64,000 bases of DNA, taken from contig CM041465.1 of the NCBI GenBank assembly GCA_023213395.1, positions 68,765,741 through 68,829,740 of the forward strand. Reading direction: 5' to 3'. A program made the position numbers and the translations under genes. Shown piece after piece: positions 46,949-64,000 of the stretch. The DNA comes from Cycas panzhihuaensis (lineage: Eukaryota; Cycadophyta). The notes under the pieces are model-generated. The model saw nothing but the letters and a program-made list of their open reading frames with translations, was not told where the DNA came from and made no database searches. How positions within the stretch are numbered: the first letter of the stretch is position 1; the number at the start of each line of letters is the position of its first letter.

Positions 46949-47006
46949 AAAGAAAAAGAGAAAAAGGCAAAAAGGAGAAAAAGAAAGCAAGAAGAAAGAA
47001 GAACAA
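46811..47006. repeat. Duplicated 59-bp purine tract flanking an (AT)n array in the G1 leader
   Basis: A 59-bp A/G-rich block (46811-46869, ending AAAGAAGAACAA) recurs at 46948-47006 with a few mismatches. Between them lies an uninterrupted (AT)n array of about 75 bp. The rest of the leader (45951-47439) is noncoding, with a C/T-rich strip before gag. Confidence 0.95.
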
Positions 47007-47439
47007 TGAAAAAAATTAAAATTAAAAAAAGAAAAAAAAAAAATCCACTTAGTTTAGCAAAAAAATTTACCCTTACAACTATATACATCATTTTGATCAA
47101 CACATCGTACTAGTCAATTTGCACTAGGTTAGTATATACTAGTAATTTTCACGTTTTTCAGTACCTTGTCACTAGTGAGTCCTACCACTCCCAACCCACC
47201 TTACACTTCATATACCCCATTTGAACGAGCTTTTCACACTTATTCGAGAGAACCTGATATCTTGTTTATGTAAATTATTTGGGATCAATAAGCCATAAGC
47301 ACCTCACAATCTCCCTATTTGCCCCCTTCTCTTCCCCTTAACAACTACTTTATTCTTATGTCCCATTCTTTCTTGATCTTTCCCACTTCATTCATTTCCC
47401 TTCTTTCTACCTATTCTTGCCTCTTTATTCCCTTTCTCC

Positions 47440-48470
47440 ATGGCTTCTCAAAGCAACAATGACAAAATCTTAACACTTGAGGCCCAAGTCACCAACATTC
47501 AGGAAAAAAATCAAAGAAGATTTAGACCACATGCGCGAGGAGGTTAAAAATGAAGTAGCTACCAGATGGACAGAATTTCACACAAAAATGTCAAACATAG
47601 CATCTTATGCTAATATCTAAAATATACTTTAAAGGTTGAACAACTTCTTTGCTTCGCCACCGGTCGGCCCCAAATAGTAGCAAATTATGACTCTGCCTTC
47701 ATGTTAGTAAGAACCATTTCATCATAAGATCAATATACCCACATTTGATCTAGATCTCAATAAGGACAATGCACAAAGTTGGATTAGTAAACTAGAGTCC
47801 TACTTTACACTCAACCCAATGTCAGTAAATGAACAACTTATATTTGCTTCCATCCACTTAGATAGGAAGGCACACCATTGGTTCCGATGGTAGAAGCGAG
47901 AGTATCCTTCTAGCCAGTCTTGGGTATACTTCTCTACCTACTTTTTTTAGCAGTATGAAGATACTTGGAACTAATCTTTTTTCATATAACTAGCATAGTT
48001 AGAGCAAGTATCCTCTATTGAAGTATACACTAATGAGTTCCAATCTTTACGTAATCGAGTTGATCAACAATTTGATAAATAGACATAGATAGATATGTAT
48101 GTGTATGGGCTTAAAGAATGCATCCAAATGCGCTTGAAGATAGTCTCCCTATCTACTCTAAAAGATGCAATTAATATGGCTAAAGTAATAGAAGTAGAGT
48201 TTGCTATAGAAAGGCCTCCTCCATTTAGACAAGACTCCACTTGGTTTTCATGATCCCAACAAGCTGATACTACCTAGTCCCAAAGACCACATCCAACTGA
48301 CTACCAACAATTATGCCCATGACCAAATGACACCCCATCTACATCTCTTGAGTAGCGCACTAAGGAACCATCTTTGAAGTCCACATACATCACTCCAGCA
48401 GAGGTACAATGTCGTGAGAAAGCCAGTCTATGTATGTAATGTTCCAAAAAATAGACCTCTAGTCAGATGA
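47440..48470 (+). pseudogene. G1 gag (broken)
   Basis: ATG 47440 opens MASQSNNDKILTLEAQVTNI, the same start as G3 gag. A frameshift in an A run (47503-47510) follows. The retrotransposon gag core (about 47750-48240) reads LNKDNAQSWISKLESYF, then LDRKAHHWFRW and YTNEFQSLRNRVDQQF, ending KDAINMAKVIEVEFA. No zinc knuckle was recognised downstream. Gag would build the particle in the cytoplasm. Confidence 0.88.
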
Positions 48471-48589
48471 CCCTAAGACTGAGCATAAATATGATGATGA
48501 ACCCCAAGACCACCCTACTGATGAGCTATCTCCAAATCTTGAACCCAAAGTTTCCTTATCGTTCGTTACCTCCACTGCATGTCCTGAAC

Positions 48590-48860
48590 TGCTCTGAGTC
48601 AAAGGAATACTCCAAGAAACCCTAATCACCATTTTGATCAATGGTGGTGCGTCACTAAATTTCATCAATATCTCTATTGCTCGATAGTTGAATCTTTACA
48701 TAGAACCTAAAATAGGTTTTACCTGCTCCTTACCTAGTCATCACATCCTTCATTATGTAGGAATAATAAAAAACCTTATGGTCTACATTGGCTTATATAC
48801 CCTTGTCTTTGATTTTTATGCCTTGTCCATAGGTGGGTCAGATGCAATTCTTGGCATATA
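48590..48860 (+). pseudogene. G1 aspartic protease (active site lost)
   Basis: The block ITILINGGASLNFINISIAR lies near 48625-48684. The catalytic motif DSG is NGG here (AAT at 48640-48642), whereas G3 retains DSG. It continues VFDFYALSIGGSDAILGI and then is split by the LTR piece at 48861. Confidence 0.87.
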
Positions 48861-49226
48861 ATAACTCATCTCGCTAAGTTATATAAAATACTATTATACA
48901 TAGAGCTATTAGAAGGTTAAGAGATAAAGTTAATTATGGAAATTCATGCATGAGCTAATAAGTTGGCCAATGGTATGCAAGATCGCTATGTTGTCCAATA
49001 GAATGTAAGGCCACTTAGGCCACCAATAGGATTCCTTGTGAAAGACCCGCTTTTGTCTATATGAAGGTCATAGATTGTAAATGATGGTCATCTTTTGTGA
49101 TCATTTGGCACTCTTATATTCTTATGAGATTCTCTATTAATTTGTTTGCCCTATTGGATAGAACGAAGCAGTTACAATTGTCATTTTTTGTTATCTCAAA
49201 GAGCACTTGTGAGAAGAAACATCCCA
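48861..49226 (+). repeat. G-family LTR piece inside G1, flanked by 36-bp direct repeats
   Basis: About 366 bp match the G LTR from ATAACTCATCTCGC to GAAACATCCCA, lacking roughly its first six bases and some internal bases relative to the 408-bp copies. It is flanked by an almost identical 36-bp repeat of G1 protease sequence, 48827-48862 and 49227-49262 (CCATAGGTGGGTCA...GGCATA(T/C)AAT), not by a 5-bp target-site copy. This is unlike a standard solo LTR. Confidence 0.93.
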
Positions 49227-55872
<6,646 letters not shown>

Positions 55873-56472
55873 AAATTCGATTACCTCGAAGAAAATTTTC
55901 TCATTTCTCGACTCTTACTTGGATTCTCTGATCTTCCCTCAATCTCTCTGAGGAAGAGTTAAGCAAGGTCTTTCCTTGATCTCTGCGAGTGAGAAAGTGC
56001 TGTCGATAGGAAAAAAAAAAATTCTGGCTGACTCCCACGATCCCAACGTGACTTGGATATTACTTGGGATGTTTCTTCTCACAAGTACTCCTTGAGATAG
56101 TAGAAAAATGATAATCGCAACTACTTCATTCTATCTAATAAGGTAAACTAATTAACAAAGAATCTCACAAGAACGTTAAATGATCACTAAAATAGAGAGT
56201 ACCTCATCATAATCTTTATAAAATGTTACATCAAAATAACTATTGTTTACAATTTATGACCCTTATATAGATAAAAGAGGGTCTTTTGCATGTAATCCTA
56301 TTGGTGGCCTAAGTGGCCTTACATTCTATTGGATATCATAATGGCCTTACATACCATTAGCTAGCTTATTCCCCCATGTACAAAATTCTATAATTAACCT
56401 TATCTCTTAACCTTTTGATAACTTTTTGTATGATAGTGTTTTATATAACTTAGCGAGATGAGTTATGTAACA
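55873..56472 (-). mobile_element. G2: 5' LTR and leader stub of a minus-strand gypsy element
   Basis: The LTR spans 56065-56472 (408 bp), the same length as the G3 LTR at 58811-59218; I counted 63 differences, nearly all transitions. Left of it, 55873-56064 is the leader, similar in reverse to G1 sequence just after its PBS (AAGACC, GATC-AAGGAAAG blocks). The PBS is decayed. The element is cut by the AT array at its left. The base run AAAAA follows at 56473-56477. Confidence 0.92.
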
Positions 56473-57165
56473 AAAAATGTGGCCTAAGATCACTCCATCT
56501 ACTAAGAAACTTTCTAAATGGTATCTAAAGACTATTAGAGAAACTTAGTTTCTTGAAACAAAAGGAAAATACAAATTGAGGATGAGACTTAATATGGTCA
56601 ATTCTACTTTAATGGTAGATGTGCTAAATGTTGAAGAGCCTTTGGGTTTTAAGGAGGCTAGTTATAAGTAGAAGTGGAGAATAATAATGAATGCTAAAAT
56701 CTAAGCCACTGAGTAGAACAAGAGCTAGAACTCGGTTGATAAGATATAAATTGATTTTTAAGACCAAATTCATATTTGATAGCTCTATGTATAAATATAA
56801 GGCCAAATTGGTAGTTAAAGGGTTCATGCAAATGAAAGAGATTGACTACAATGAGACATTGACTCCAATAGTTAAGATGATAATAATTAGATTAATACTA
56901 GTGAAAGTTGCTTAGTCTAAATGGTGATTACACCAGCTTCTTATCAAAGATGTCTTCTTTAATGGAGATCTTATAGAGGAAGTTTATATAGAGTAGCCAC
57001 TTGGGTATGTTGTAAAGGACAAAGAATACCTAGTATATCACTTGAAGAAGGCTTTTTATACCCTAAAATAAGATCTAAAAGCCTGGTTCTCTAAGATTAA
57101 TTAGTGCTTTTTGGATAATAGGGTTGGGGGATAAGAGGGGGGTAAGGAGCAGCTGTTGGTTTTCA
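56473..57165 (+). pseudogene. Copia H: RT N-terminal part
   Basis: From 56477 the plus strand reads MWPKITPSTKKLSKWYLKT, a typical linker before copia RT, then VLNVEEPLGFKEASY, KAKLVVKGFMQMKEIDYNET, DVFFNGDLIEEVYI and YLVYHLKKAFYTLK. It stops before the YVDD region, where the array at 57170 begins. Stops are mostly TAG. The sequence lies directly against the G2 LTR, inside what was one copia frame. Confidence 0.9.
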
Positions 57166-57166
57166 T

Positions 57167-57361
<195 letters not shown>

Positions 57362-58810
57362 TGTGGTGACCTTATATAAAATGGTATGAGCCAACGATAT
57401 ACCATTTCATAATTAAGTAATAAATTGTTAAGCTATTCGTAATTGAAAATAAAATAGATATTAAGGGTATGAGGGAGGCCCCATTTATAGCTCTAGATGG
57501 AGAAAATTATCATATCAATGATATGATGTATGTGTTAAGACTAAAGAGAAATCTAATTTTGGTTAGTTGAATTAAAGGTAGTAATATAAGTACTCTCTTC
57601 AAGGTTGGCAAGGCTATTGCCAATGATTATGAAGGGAAAACTATCATAAGATGTGCAAAACAAGGTGCTTTTTATAGCGTTTTAGGGAAATCTATAAACC
57701 AAATAACATTGACTATATATGTATATAGTAAAATTTAGTTGTAACATGAGAGAATGAGGCATTTACAAATCCCTAGCCTATATTTAATGTATAAGTTAAC
57801 TATGGTGTATGAAGTTTAAAGGAAAAAATAATCATTTGGGAACCTTATATCTTTGGGATGCATCATAGGGAGAAGTTTGTAAAAGGTAAGGTTTAGATAA
57901 TAATTGAAAATAAGTTTAATCCACTCAAATATTTATTGTCTTCAGACAACCACCTTGCTTGAAGGGGAAAAATATTTATTAACCTTCATTAATCAATTTT
58001 CAAGGAAGGTTTGGGTGTCTCTTATTAAGGAGAAATCCCAAGCATTTGACATCATCAAAAACTTCAAGGTGAAGATGGAAAATGAATGTGGTTAAAGGGT
58101 GAAGATACTCAGATTAAACAATAGGGGAGAATACTCTTCGAACACCTTTATCTAGTTCTACAAGGAAAATGGGATCAAGAAGTTTTTAATGATAATAAAG
58201 ACCTCACAATAAAATAGTGTAACTAATAGAATGAATAGGATATTAGCTGAGAAGGCCAAATTGACAATAAAAGTGAAGAATCTCTTTGATTTTTGTGGGC
58301 CTGAAGTTATTTGTATAATAGCATACTTGACCAATAAGAGTGTTATGAAAGTTGTTTAGAATATGACACTTAAGGAAGAATGGTCAAAACTAAAATCTAC
58401 AGTGAGTAATCTAAGAATTTTTAAAAGCATGACATACATACATATTCCCAAGGAAAAATACTAGAGGTTTGATAATAAAAGTTCCAAGTATATCCTCATG
58501 GGATATAATGAGTAAAGTAAAGCATATTAGGTATATGAGTTGGCAACTAGGAAGGTATATACAATAAGAGATATTATCTTTGAAGAAGTTGACAAACTGA
58601 TTTTAGATCAAAACCAATACCTAAATACTTTGAAGTTTTGGTAAGATAAAGAGAAGTAGATTAAGGAATAACTTAAATGTAGTTCTTCATGATATTAGAT
58701 TGTTCAGCCAAAAACTAAGCTAAAGCAATGAGATGAAGATGAGAAGGAAGAAGAATAGAAGGTAGGTGAGAAGGAGGAATATGAAGATGCTCATAAATCA
58801 CAATAAAAAA
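57362..58810 (+). pseudogene. Copia H: protease end, GAG-pre and integrase
   Basis: The plus strand gives DGENYHINDMMYVLRLKRNL (protease C-terminal block, near 57495-57555), a GAG-pre-integrase near 57740-57850, and the integrase core with LTFINQFSRKVWVSLIKEKS (57975-58040). LRLNNRGEYSSNTF follows, in which TDNGGEY has changed. The C-terminal RVKIL, YILMGYNE and VYTIRDIIFEE blocks follow, then an acidic linker (EKEEYEDAHKSQ) ending at 58810 beside the G3 LTR. Protease DSG and gag are missing. Confidence 0.9.
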
Positions 58811-59218
58811 TTGGACGTTTCTTCTCATAAGTGCTCCTTGAGATAATAGAAAAATGACAATCACAATTGCTTCGTTCTATCTAATAGGACAAACAAATTA
58901 ATAGAGAATCTCACAAGAACACCAAATGATCACCGAAATAAAGAGTACCACATCACAATCTTTATAAAAAGTTACATTAAGATAACCATCATTTATAATT
59001 TATGACCCTTATATAGACAAAGGAGGGTCTTTCACATGCAATCCTATTGGTGGCCTAAGCGGCCTTACATTTTATTAGACGGCATAACGGCCTTGCATAC
59101 CATTAGTCAGCTTATCGACTCATGCATGAAGTTCCATAATTAACCTTATCTCTTAACCTTCTAATAGCTCTCTATATGATAATGTTTTATATAACTTAGC
59201 AAGATGAGTTATGTAACA
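58811..59218 (-). repeat. G3 3' LTR and polypurine tract
   Basis: 408 bp ending GAGTTATGTAACA. The next bases GGTCTCCTCCCCT are the reverse complement of AGGGGAGGAGACC, the polypurine tract. The start (TTGGACG) corresponds to TGGGATG in G2, and a CTTATATAG TATA box complement lies near 59010. Confidence 0.93.
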
Positions 59219-60420
59219 GGTCTCCTCCCCTGAGATGTTGAGTCCTTGAGGCATGTGAGATGCAGGTACTTTTTGATAAAATCATCAGATTCCCAAGTTG
59301 CTTTGTCTAAGTTGCAACTTACCCACTATATCAAATATTCTAAAATGGACCGATTCCAGAGACGACATTATCTAGTAGCTAGCATACATTATAGAGGTAC
59401 AGACAAGGTTTATTCTTTATCCAGAATTGGAAGGGTTTTCTGGGGGACATGGGTTTTGCTTAGATACTTTCGAAGACAAGATACATAAAAAACATTATGG
59501 ATGTTGGTGGTAGGGGAAGATCGAGAGCATATACAACTTCACCAATATGTTTAAGGACTTTATAGGGCCCATAATATTGAGGGATAAGTTTTTGGTTCTT
59601 ATGATGGTGAAGGGATCATTACTTATAAGGTTGGAGATGAAGGAATATAAGATCACCAATATTGAAGGAGTAATCATAGCAGTGGCGATCTACTAATTGT
59701 TTCATTTGTTTCTAGGCCATGGATAGGTTTTGTTTAAGGGCGTGGAAAATTTGGTCTATATACTATAGTTTTTATACTACTATCATGTGGAGGTTGGTAG
59801 CCAAGGTGTGGCGAGATGGCGGGGGATACCCATAGAGAGCTAGAAATGGGGATATTCCAATGGCTTAATGATGTGAGGAGTTGTACTAATACTAAGCCAA
59901 GGCTAGCCATGGTGTCTATTTAGACTGGTGCTTAGATGCAAAGCAATATAAGTAGGTCTTAAGAGTTTCATTAAGGACCTCAGATTAAGCATCAGTATGT
60001 GGATGGTATGCCAAACTCATATTGAATGATGTTCCTAATGCACGAAATAGCTCTTGCTAGAAGGAGCTAGTGAATTTAGGGTCGTAGTCACATACAATAA
60101 TAGATGGAAAATCGTACAAATTAAATATTATTTGGATGTAAATATCAATGATATATAGAGCCTTATGGGTTGTGTAGACAGGTAAGAAGTGGATATATTT
60201 TATCAACCTATCAATGACTACTAAAATGGAGTCAGATCCAGTAGATAGTGGTAAGCCCGTTATAAAATCCATGGTAATATCTTGCCATTTACTTTATAGG
60301 ATGTGCAACGGTTGAAGGAGGCCTGGTTGAGATTTGTATCGGCTTTGTTACGTTGGCATGTGTCACATTTCGAGACAAAGGTAAGGATAGTGGATTTCAT
60401 TTCTAACCAAAAGAAGTTAG
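59219..60420 (-). pseudogene. G3 integrase with C-terminal chromodomain
   Basis: The core block [20 protein letters not shown] at 60272-60213, then [17 protein letters not shown] near 60105-60050, give the first two catalytic Asp positions. The HHCC Cys pair KCDTCQRNK lies near 60375-60345. Downstream remnants of the GPF-like region (NIMGPIKSLNILVKL) lie near 59590-59540. The chromodomain reads ILEYLI, a stop, WVSCNLDKATWESDD then FIKKY at about 59345-59260. Chromodomains steer chromovirus insertion to marked chromatin. Several TAG stops. Confidence 0.9.
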
Positions 60421-61990
60421 AACACATCCTACGATAAGTTTTATTAAAACCATAATGACCACTAAGAGGGGAAGAATGATATTCTGATAAAATTTATGGA
60501 ATAAAAGCTAATTGGAGGTGTATAAATATGTAATTTTGGTATAAGAGAAGATTATTATGGATGGACCAATCCTTATGAGTGTGGACCTTATCAGCCCAGT
60601 GAGAGAAATCTGGTTAGGTTTGGTTAACTGTGGCTAAGTCCTATATCCATGTCAGTTGTGGGGAAGAAATGACATAAATGGTGGGGTCCTCAATGTGACC
60701 AGTGTTATCATCAAGTATAGGGAAAGCTAGCCTCGAGAGAGCATTTGCCACAATGTTATCTTTCCCCTTTTTATATGTGATTGTAAAATTAAAAATTTAG
60801 AGGTGATCGACCCATTTAGCCTGCTCTTCTAAGAGGACTAGTTGATCTAATAAGTAACAAAGGCTATTATAATTAATGAGGATAATAAATTTAAAACCAA
60901 GTAGATGTTATCGCCATTTATTAACACCGTTAAGGATGACCCACATTTCTTTTTGATAGGTAGATAGTCTACACTCATGATCTTTAAGCTTTTGACTTTT
61001 AAAGGCGATGGGGTAGAAGTCCTACATTAAGACTCCACCCAATCCAAACCTGGAGGCATCGCATTCTAATTAGAAAGGCTGAGTAAATTCAGGAGAGGCC
61101 AAAACTAGGATGGTTGTCATGACCTCCTTTAGATGGAGGAAGGCCTCATTGGCTAAGGGAGACCATTGGAAGGAATCCTTTCAAAGTAAGTGGGTTAAGG
61201 GGGTGGTTAATATGGCATAATTTTGAACGAAGTGATGATTGAATCCAGTAAGCCCTAGGAAAGCTCGCAATTAGGTCAGGGTTTTTGGGGTTAGCCAATT
61301 AGTAATGATAGAGATTTTACCGGGATCTACTTAAACCCCTATAGAGGATATAATATGACTAAGGTATTGTAGTTCAGATTTCCCAAACTCATATTTGGAG
61401 AGTTTAGCATATAGTTTATTCTCATCCAAGATTTGAAGGACTGTTTCTAGATGCGGGATGTGAGTAAGCATGCTTAAGCTATAGATAAGAATATCGTCAA
61501 AGAAGACAATGATAAATTTTCATAGGTATAGGGAAAAGATCTTATTCATAAGGACCTAAAAGATGGTCGGAGCATTACATAGGCCAAAGGGCATGACCTG
61601 GAACTCAAAGTAGTTATGATGGGTTCAAAAAGCTGTTTTATATTGATCCTCCAGTAAGATAGGGATTTGGTAATATCCTGATTGTAAATTAAGTTTGGTA
61701 AAAATTATAGTACCATGGATCTCATCTAATATATCATCGATTTGTGGTATGGGGAACTTATTTTTTATAGTGATTTTATTGAGCGCACAATAATCAACGT
61801 AAAGTCAAAAAGAGCCATCCTTTTTGTGAACTAAAATGATAGGTGTTACATACAGGCTTTTACTAGTTTAGATGATACCCATGTCCAGCAATTCCCTTGT
61901 GATTTGTTCGATTTTTTTTTTTTGGAAATAGGAGTTCCTATATGGTTGAAGGCTAATTGGGTCATGTGAATTTTATAAATCAATAGTATA
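60421..61990 (-). pseudogene. G3 reverse transcriptase and RNase H
   Basis: RT: RELLDMGII near 61900, [20 protein letters not shown] near 61800-61740, [20 protein letters not shown] near 61700-61650, [11 protein letters not shown], and active site VFFDDILIYS with FFDD at 61493-61504 (Asp pair kept). RNase H: LECDASRFGLGGVLM near 61070-61030, STYQKEMW, KGKDNIVANALSRL near 60770-60730. The HHCC region of integrase begins near 60490. TAG stops are scattered. Together with G1 it gives a good family consensus. Confidence 0.92.
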
Positions 61991-62800
61991 ATAACAACCT
62001 CAATCGAGCAGGGGGCAGGTAGGTAACAGAGTAAATATAAATTGGCAATAGTCTAATACTTGCTAGATATCAAGGTGAATACTCGAAGGGGCCTGGATAT
62101 GGTTGAGATGAACGATGTATCATATGTTACCATTGAGTTGTTGGCGCATTCGGGTGGGTGAGATTACTTTGTTTGGGGGGGCTTGCATCCCATAAAGTTT
62201 ATGTGAGTGGCCCATTGAATCTTTAAACATAATTAATGGGGCCATATGTGAGTTATCAGTACTATAAGTTCCTAGAGTTTGGAGCCATTATATACCACGA
62301 ATTGCATCTGACCCACCTATGGACAAGGCATAAAAATCAAAGATAAGAGTATATGAGTTAATGTGGATCGTGAGATTTTTTATTATTCCTGCACAATAAA
62401 GTGTGTGATGACCACGTAAGGAGCAGGTAAAGCCTAATTTAGGTTCTATATAAAGATTTAACTATCAAGCAGTGGAGATATCGATGAAATTTAGTGATGC
62501 GCCACTGTCGATCAAATTTGTAATTAGGATTTTTCGATTCTTTTAACTCAAAATGGTTCACGATATATAGTGAAGGTAATAATTGATGAGGAAACTTCAG
62601 GTTTGAGATTTGAAGGCAACTCGTTAGTAGGGTGGTCTTGGGGTTCATCATCATATTCGTGCTCGGTCTTAAGGTCATCTTCCAAAGATAAGTCATGGTT
62701 AATTGTGAAGATCATCTTCTTAGCTTTACAGATTCTACCATGACTAGAGGTCTATTTTTTGGAACATTGCACATATAGACCAATTTCTTGATGATGTTAT
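61991..62800 (-). pseudogene. G3 aspartic protease and linker
   Basis: The block LIDSGASLNFIDISI has DSG at 62501-62509. It continues FTCSLRGHHTLYCAG, IFDFYALSIGGSDAIRGI near 62340-62290 and a linker to RT. Relative to G1 the active site is intact, although stops interrupt the frame. Confidence 0.88.
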
Positions 62801-63765
62801 GCCTCTTCTAGAGTGATGTGTATGGACTTTGAAGATGGTTCCTCAGTACACTACTAAAGAGATGTAAATGGGGTGTCATTTGGTCATGGGCGCGATCGTT
62901 GGTAGTTAATTGGATATGGTCTTTGGGACCAGGCAGTATCAGCTTATCGAGATCATGAAAGCCAGGTGGAGTCTCATTTGAATAGAGGAGGCCTTTCTGC
63001 AGTAAATTCTACTTCTACTACTTTAACCATATTAATTGCATCTTTTATAGTAGATAGGGAGGCTATCTTCAGGTGCACTTGGATGCATTCTTTAAGCCCA
63101 GACATTTACGTATCTATCTATGTCTATTTATCAAGTTGTTGATCAACTCAATTACATAAAAATTAGAACTCATCAATGTATACTTTAATAGAGGAAACTT
63201 ACTTCAACAGTACCAGTTGTATGAAAAAAGATTAGTTCCAAGTATATTCATACTGCTCAAAAAATTAGGTAGAGAAGTATACCAAAGATTGGCTAGAAGG
63301 GTACTTCCGCTTCCATCATCGGAACCGATGGTGTGCCTTCCTATCTAAGTGGATGGAAGCAAATGTAAGTTATTCATTTACCGACATTAGGTTAAGTGTA
63401 AAGTAGGACTCTAATTTACTAATCTAATTTTGTGCATTGTCCTTATTGAGATCTAGATTAAATGTGGATATGTTAATCTTATGATGAAATGGTTAGTATT
63501 GACATATAGGTGGAGTCACAGTTTGTTGATGTGTGGGGTCGACTAGTGGTAGAGGAGAGAAGTTGTTCAACCTCTAAAGTACATATTAGATATCAGCATG
63601 GGGTGTTAAAGTTGACATTTTTGTATGAAATTCTATCTGTATAATAGCTACTTTATTTTTAACCTCGTCATGCATGTGGTCTAAATCTTCCTTGATTTTT
63701 TCCTAAATGTTGGTGACTTGGGTCTCAAGTGTCGAGATTTTGTCACTATTGCTTTGAGAAGCCAT
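62801..63765 (-). pseudogene. G3 gag
   Basis: ATG at 63765 (minus) opens MASQSNSDKISTLETQVTNI, as in G1. It continues through DLDHMHDEVKN, the gag core (WISKLESYFTLNLMSVNE-like) near 63440-63370 and WFRW-type sequence near 63320. Stops are present. The start is shared with G1, which supports it. Confidence 0.87.
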
Positions 63766-64000
63766 GGAGAAAGGGCATAAAGAGGTGGGAATATATATAA
63801 AGAAGGGAGATGAATGAAGTGGAAAAGATTAAGAAAGAATAGGACATAAGAATTAGGGAGTTGTTAAGGGGAAGAGAGGGGTGGAAATAGGGAGATTGTG
63901 GGATGTTTATAGCTTGTTGACCCCAAAAAAATTACATAAACAATATATCAGGTTCTCCTAAACAAGTGCAAAATGCTCATTCAGAGGGGTATATGAGATG
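63766..64000 (-). other. G3 leader (partial)
   Basis: Purine-rich on the plus strand (C/T-rich on the sense strand), like the strip just upstream of G1 gag (47220-47440), and collinear with it. It continues past the window. Confidence 0.8.

Larger units (their letters stand above)
58811..64000 (-). mobile_element. Chromovirus G3 (Ty3/gypsy), 5' end outside window
   Basis: 3' LTR, polypurine tract, chromodomain, integrase, RNase H, RT, protease and gag run in order on the minus strand; gag begins at 63765, so the leader and 5' LTR lie to the right of the window. It is the most complete G copy and shows that the family carries a C-terminal chromodomain. Stops are present in each domain. It is inserted in copia H just after integrase, with AAAAA (58806-58810) on its left. 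Confidence 0.94.

Overview
This window is repeat-filled nuclear DNA of a seed plant. I find no intact host gene. Nearly everything assignable is a decayed retrotransposon: L1-type LINEs with a C-terminal RNase H (a plant hallmark), Ty1/copia elements primed by initiator Met-tRNA, and a Ty3/gypsy chromovirus family. Kilobase-scale (AT)n arrays lie between some of them. The species cannot be named from this sequence; depth of nesting and degree of decay suggest a large, slowly purged genome.

Layout. 1-4698: 5'-cut LINE (LINE1, +). 4887-9040: eroded copia D (-). 9046-13523: copia E (+). 14304-37491: copia A (-), the host of a nest. A was hit by LINE2 (15285-21198), by copia B2 (22741-26401, TSD TCCTT, itself carrying LINE3 and an internal deletion) and by copia B1 (29192-36856, TSD TAAAA). 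38473-44295: copia C (-). 45293-45716: AC/AT array. 45717-51531: gypsy G1 (+), interrupted by an LTR piece of its own family. 51532-55872: 4.3-kb AT-rich array. 55873-56472: leader plus 5' LTR of a minus-strand gypsy copy (G2). 56473-58810: copia H (+) in permuted order, RT piece, (AT)n/(GT)n array, then PR/INT piece. 58811-64000: chromovirus G3 (-), leaving the window inside its leader.

How parts relate. LTR divergence follows nesting: the host element A differs between LTRs at about 49 of 292 positions, the inserted B1 at 13 of 312 (counted by eye). Every coding region has stops, frameshifts or lost catalytic residues, so no element looks autonomous. Premature stops are mainly TAG where TGG or CAG is expected, as decay of plant CHG-methylated DNA would give.

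Most unusual points: the outer flanks of the G2 and G3 LTRs (both next to AAAAA) are the two halves of one copia H target site in the wrong order, implying a tandem duplication or a reinserted circle; and all four dinucleotide arrays lie at retroelement breakpoints or a duplication. I did not find a convincing new protein system. Three stretches (13524-14303, 37497-38472, 44296-45292) remain unexplained.
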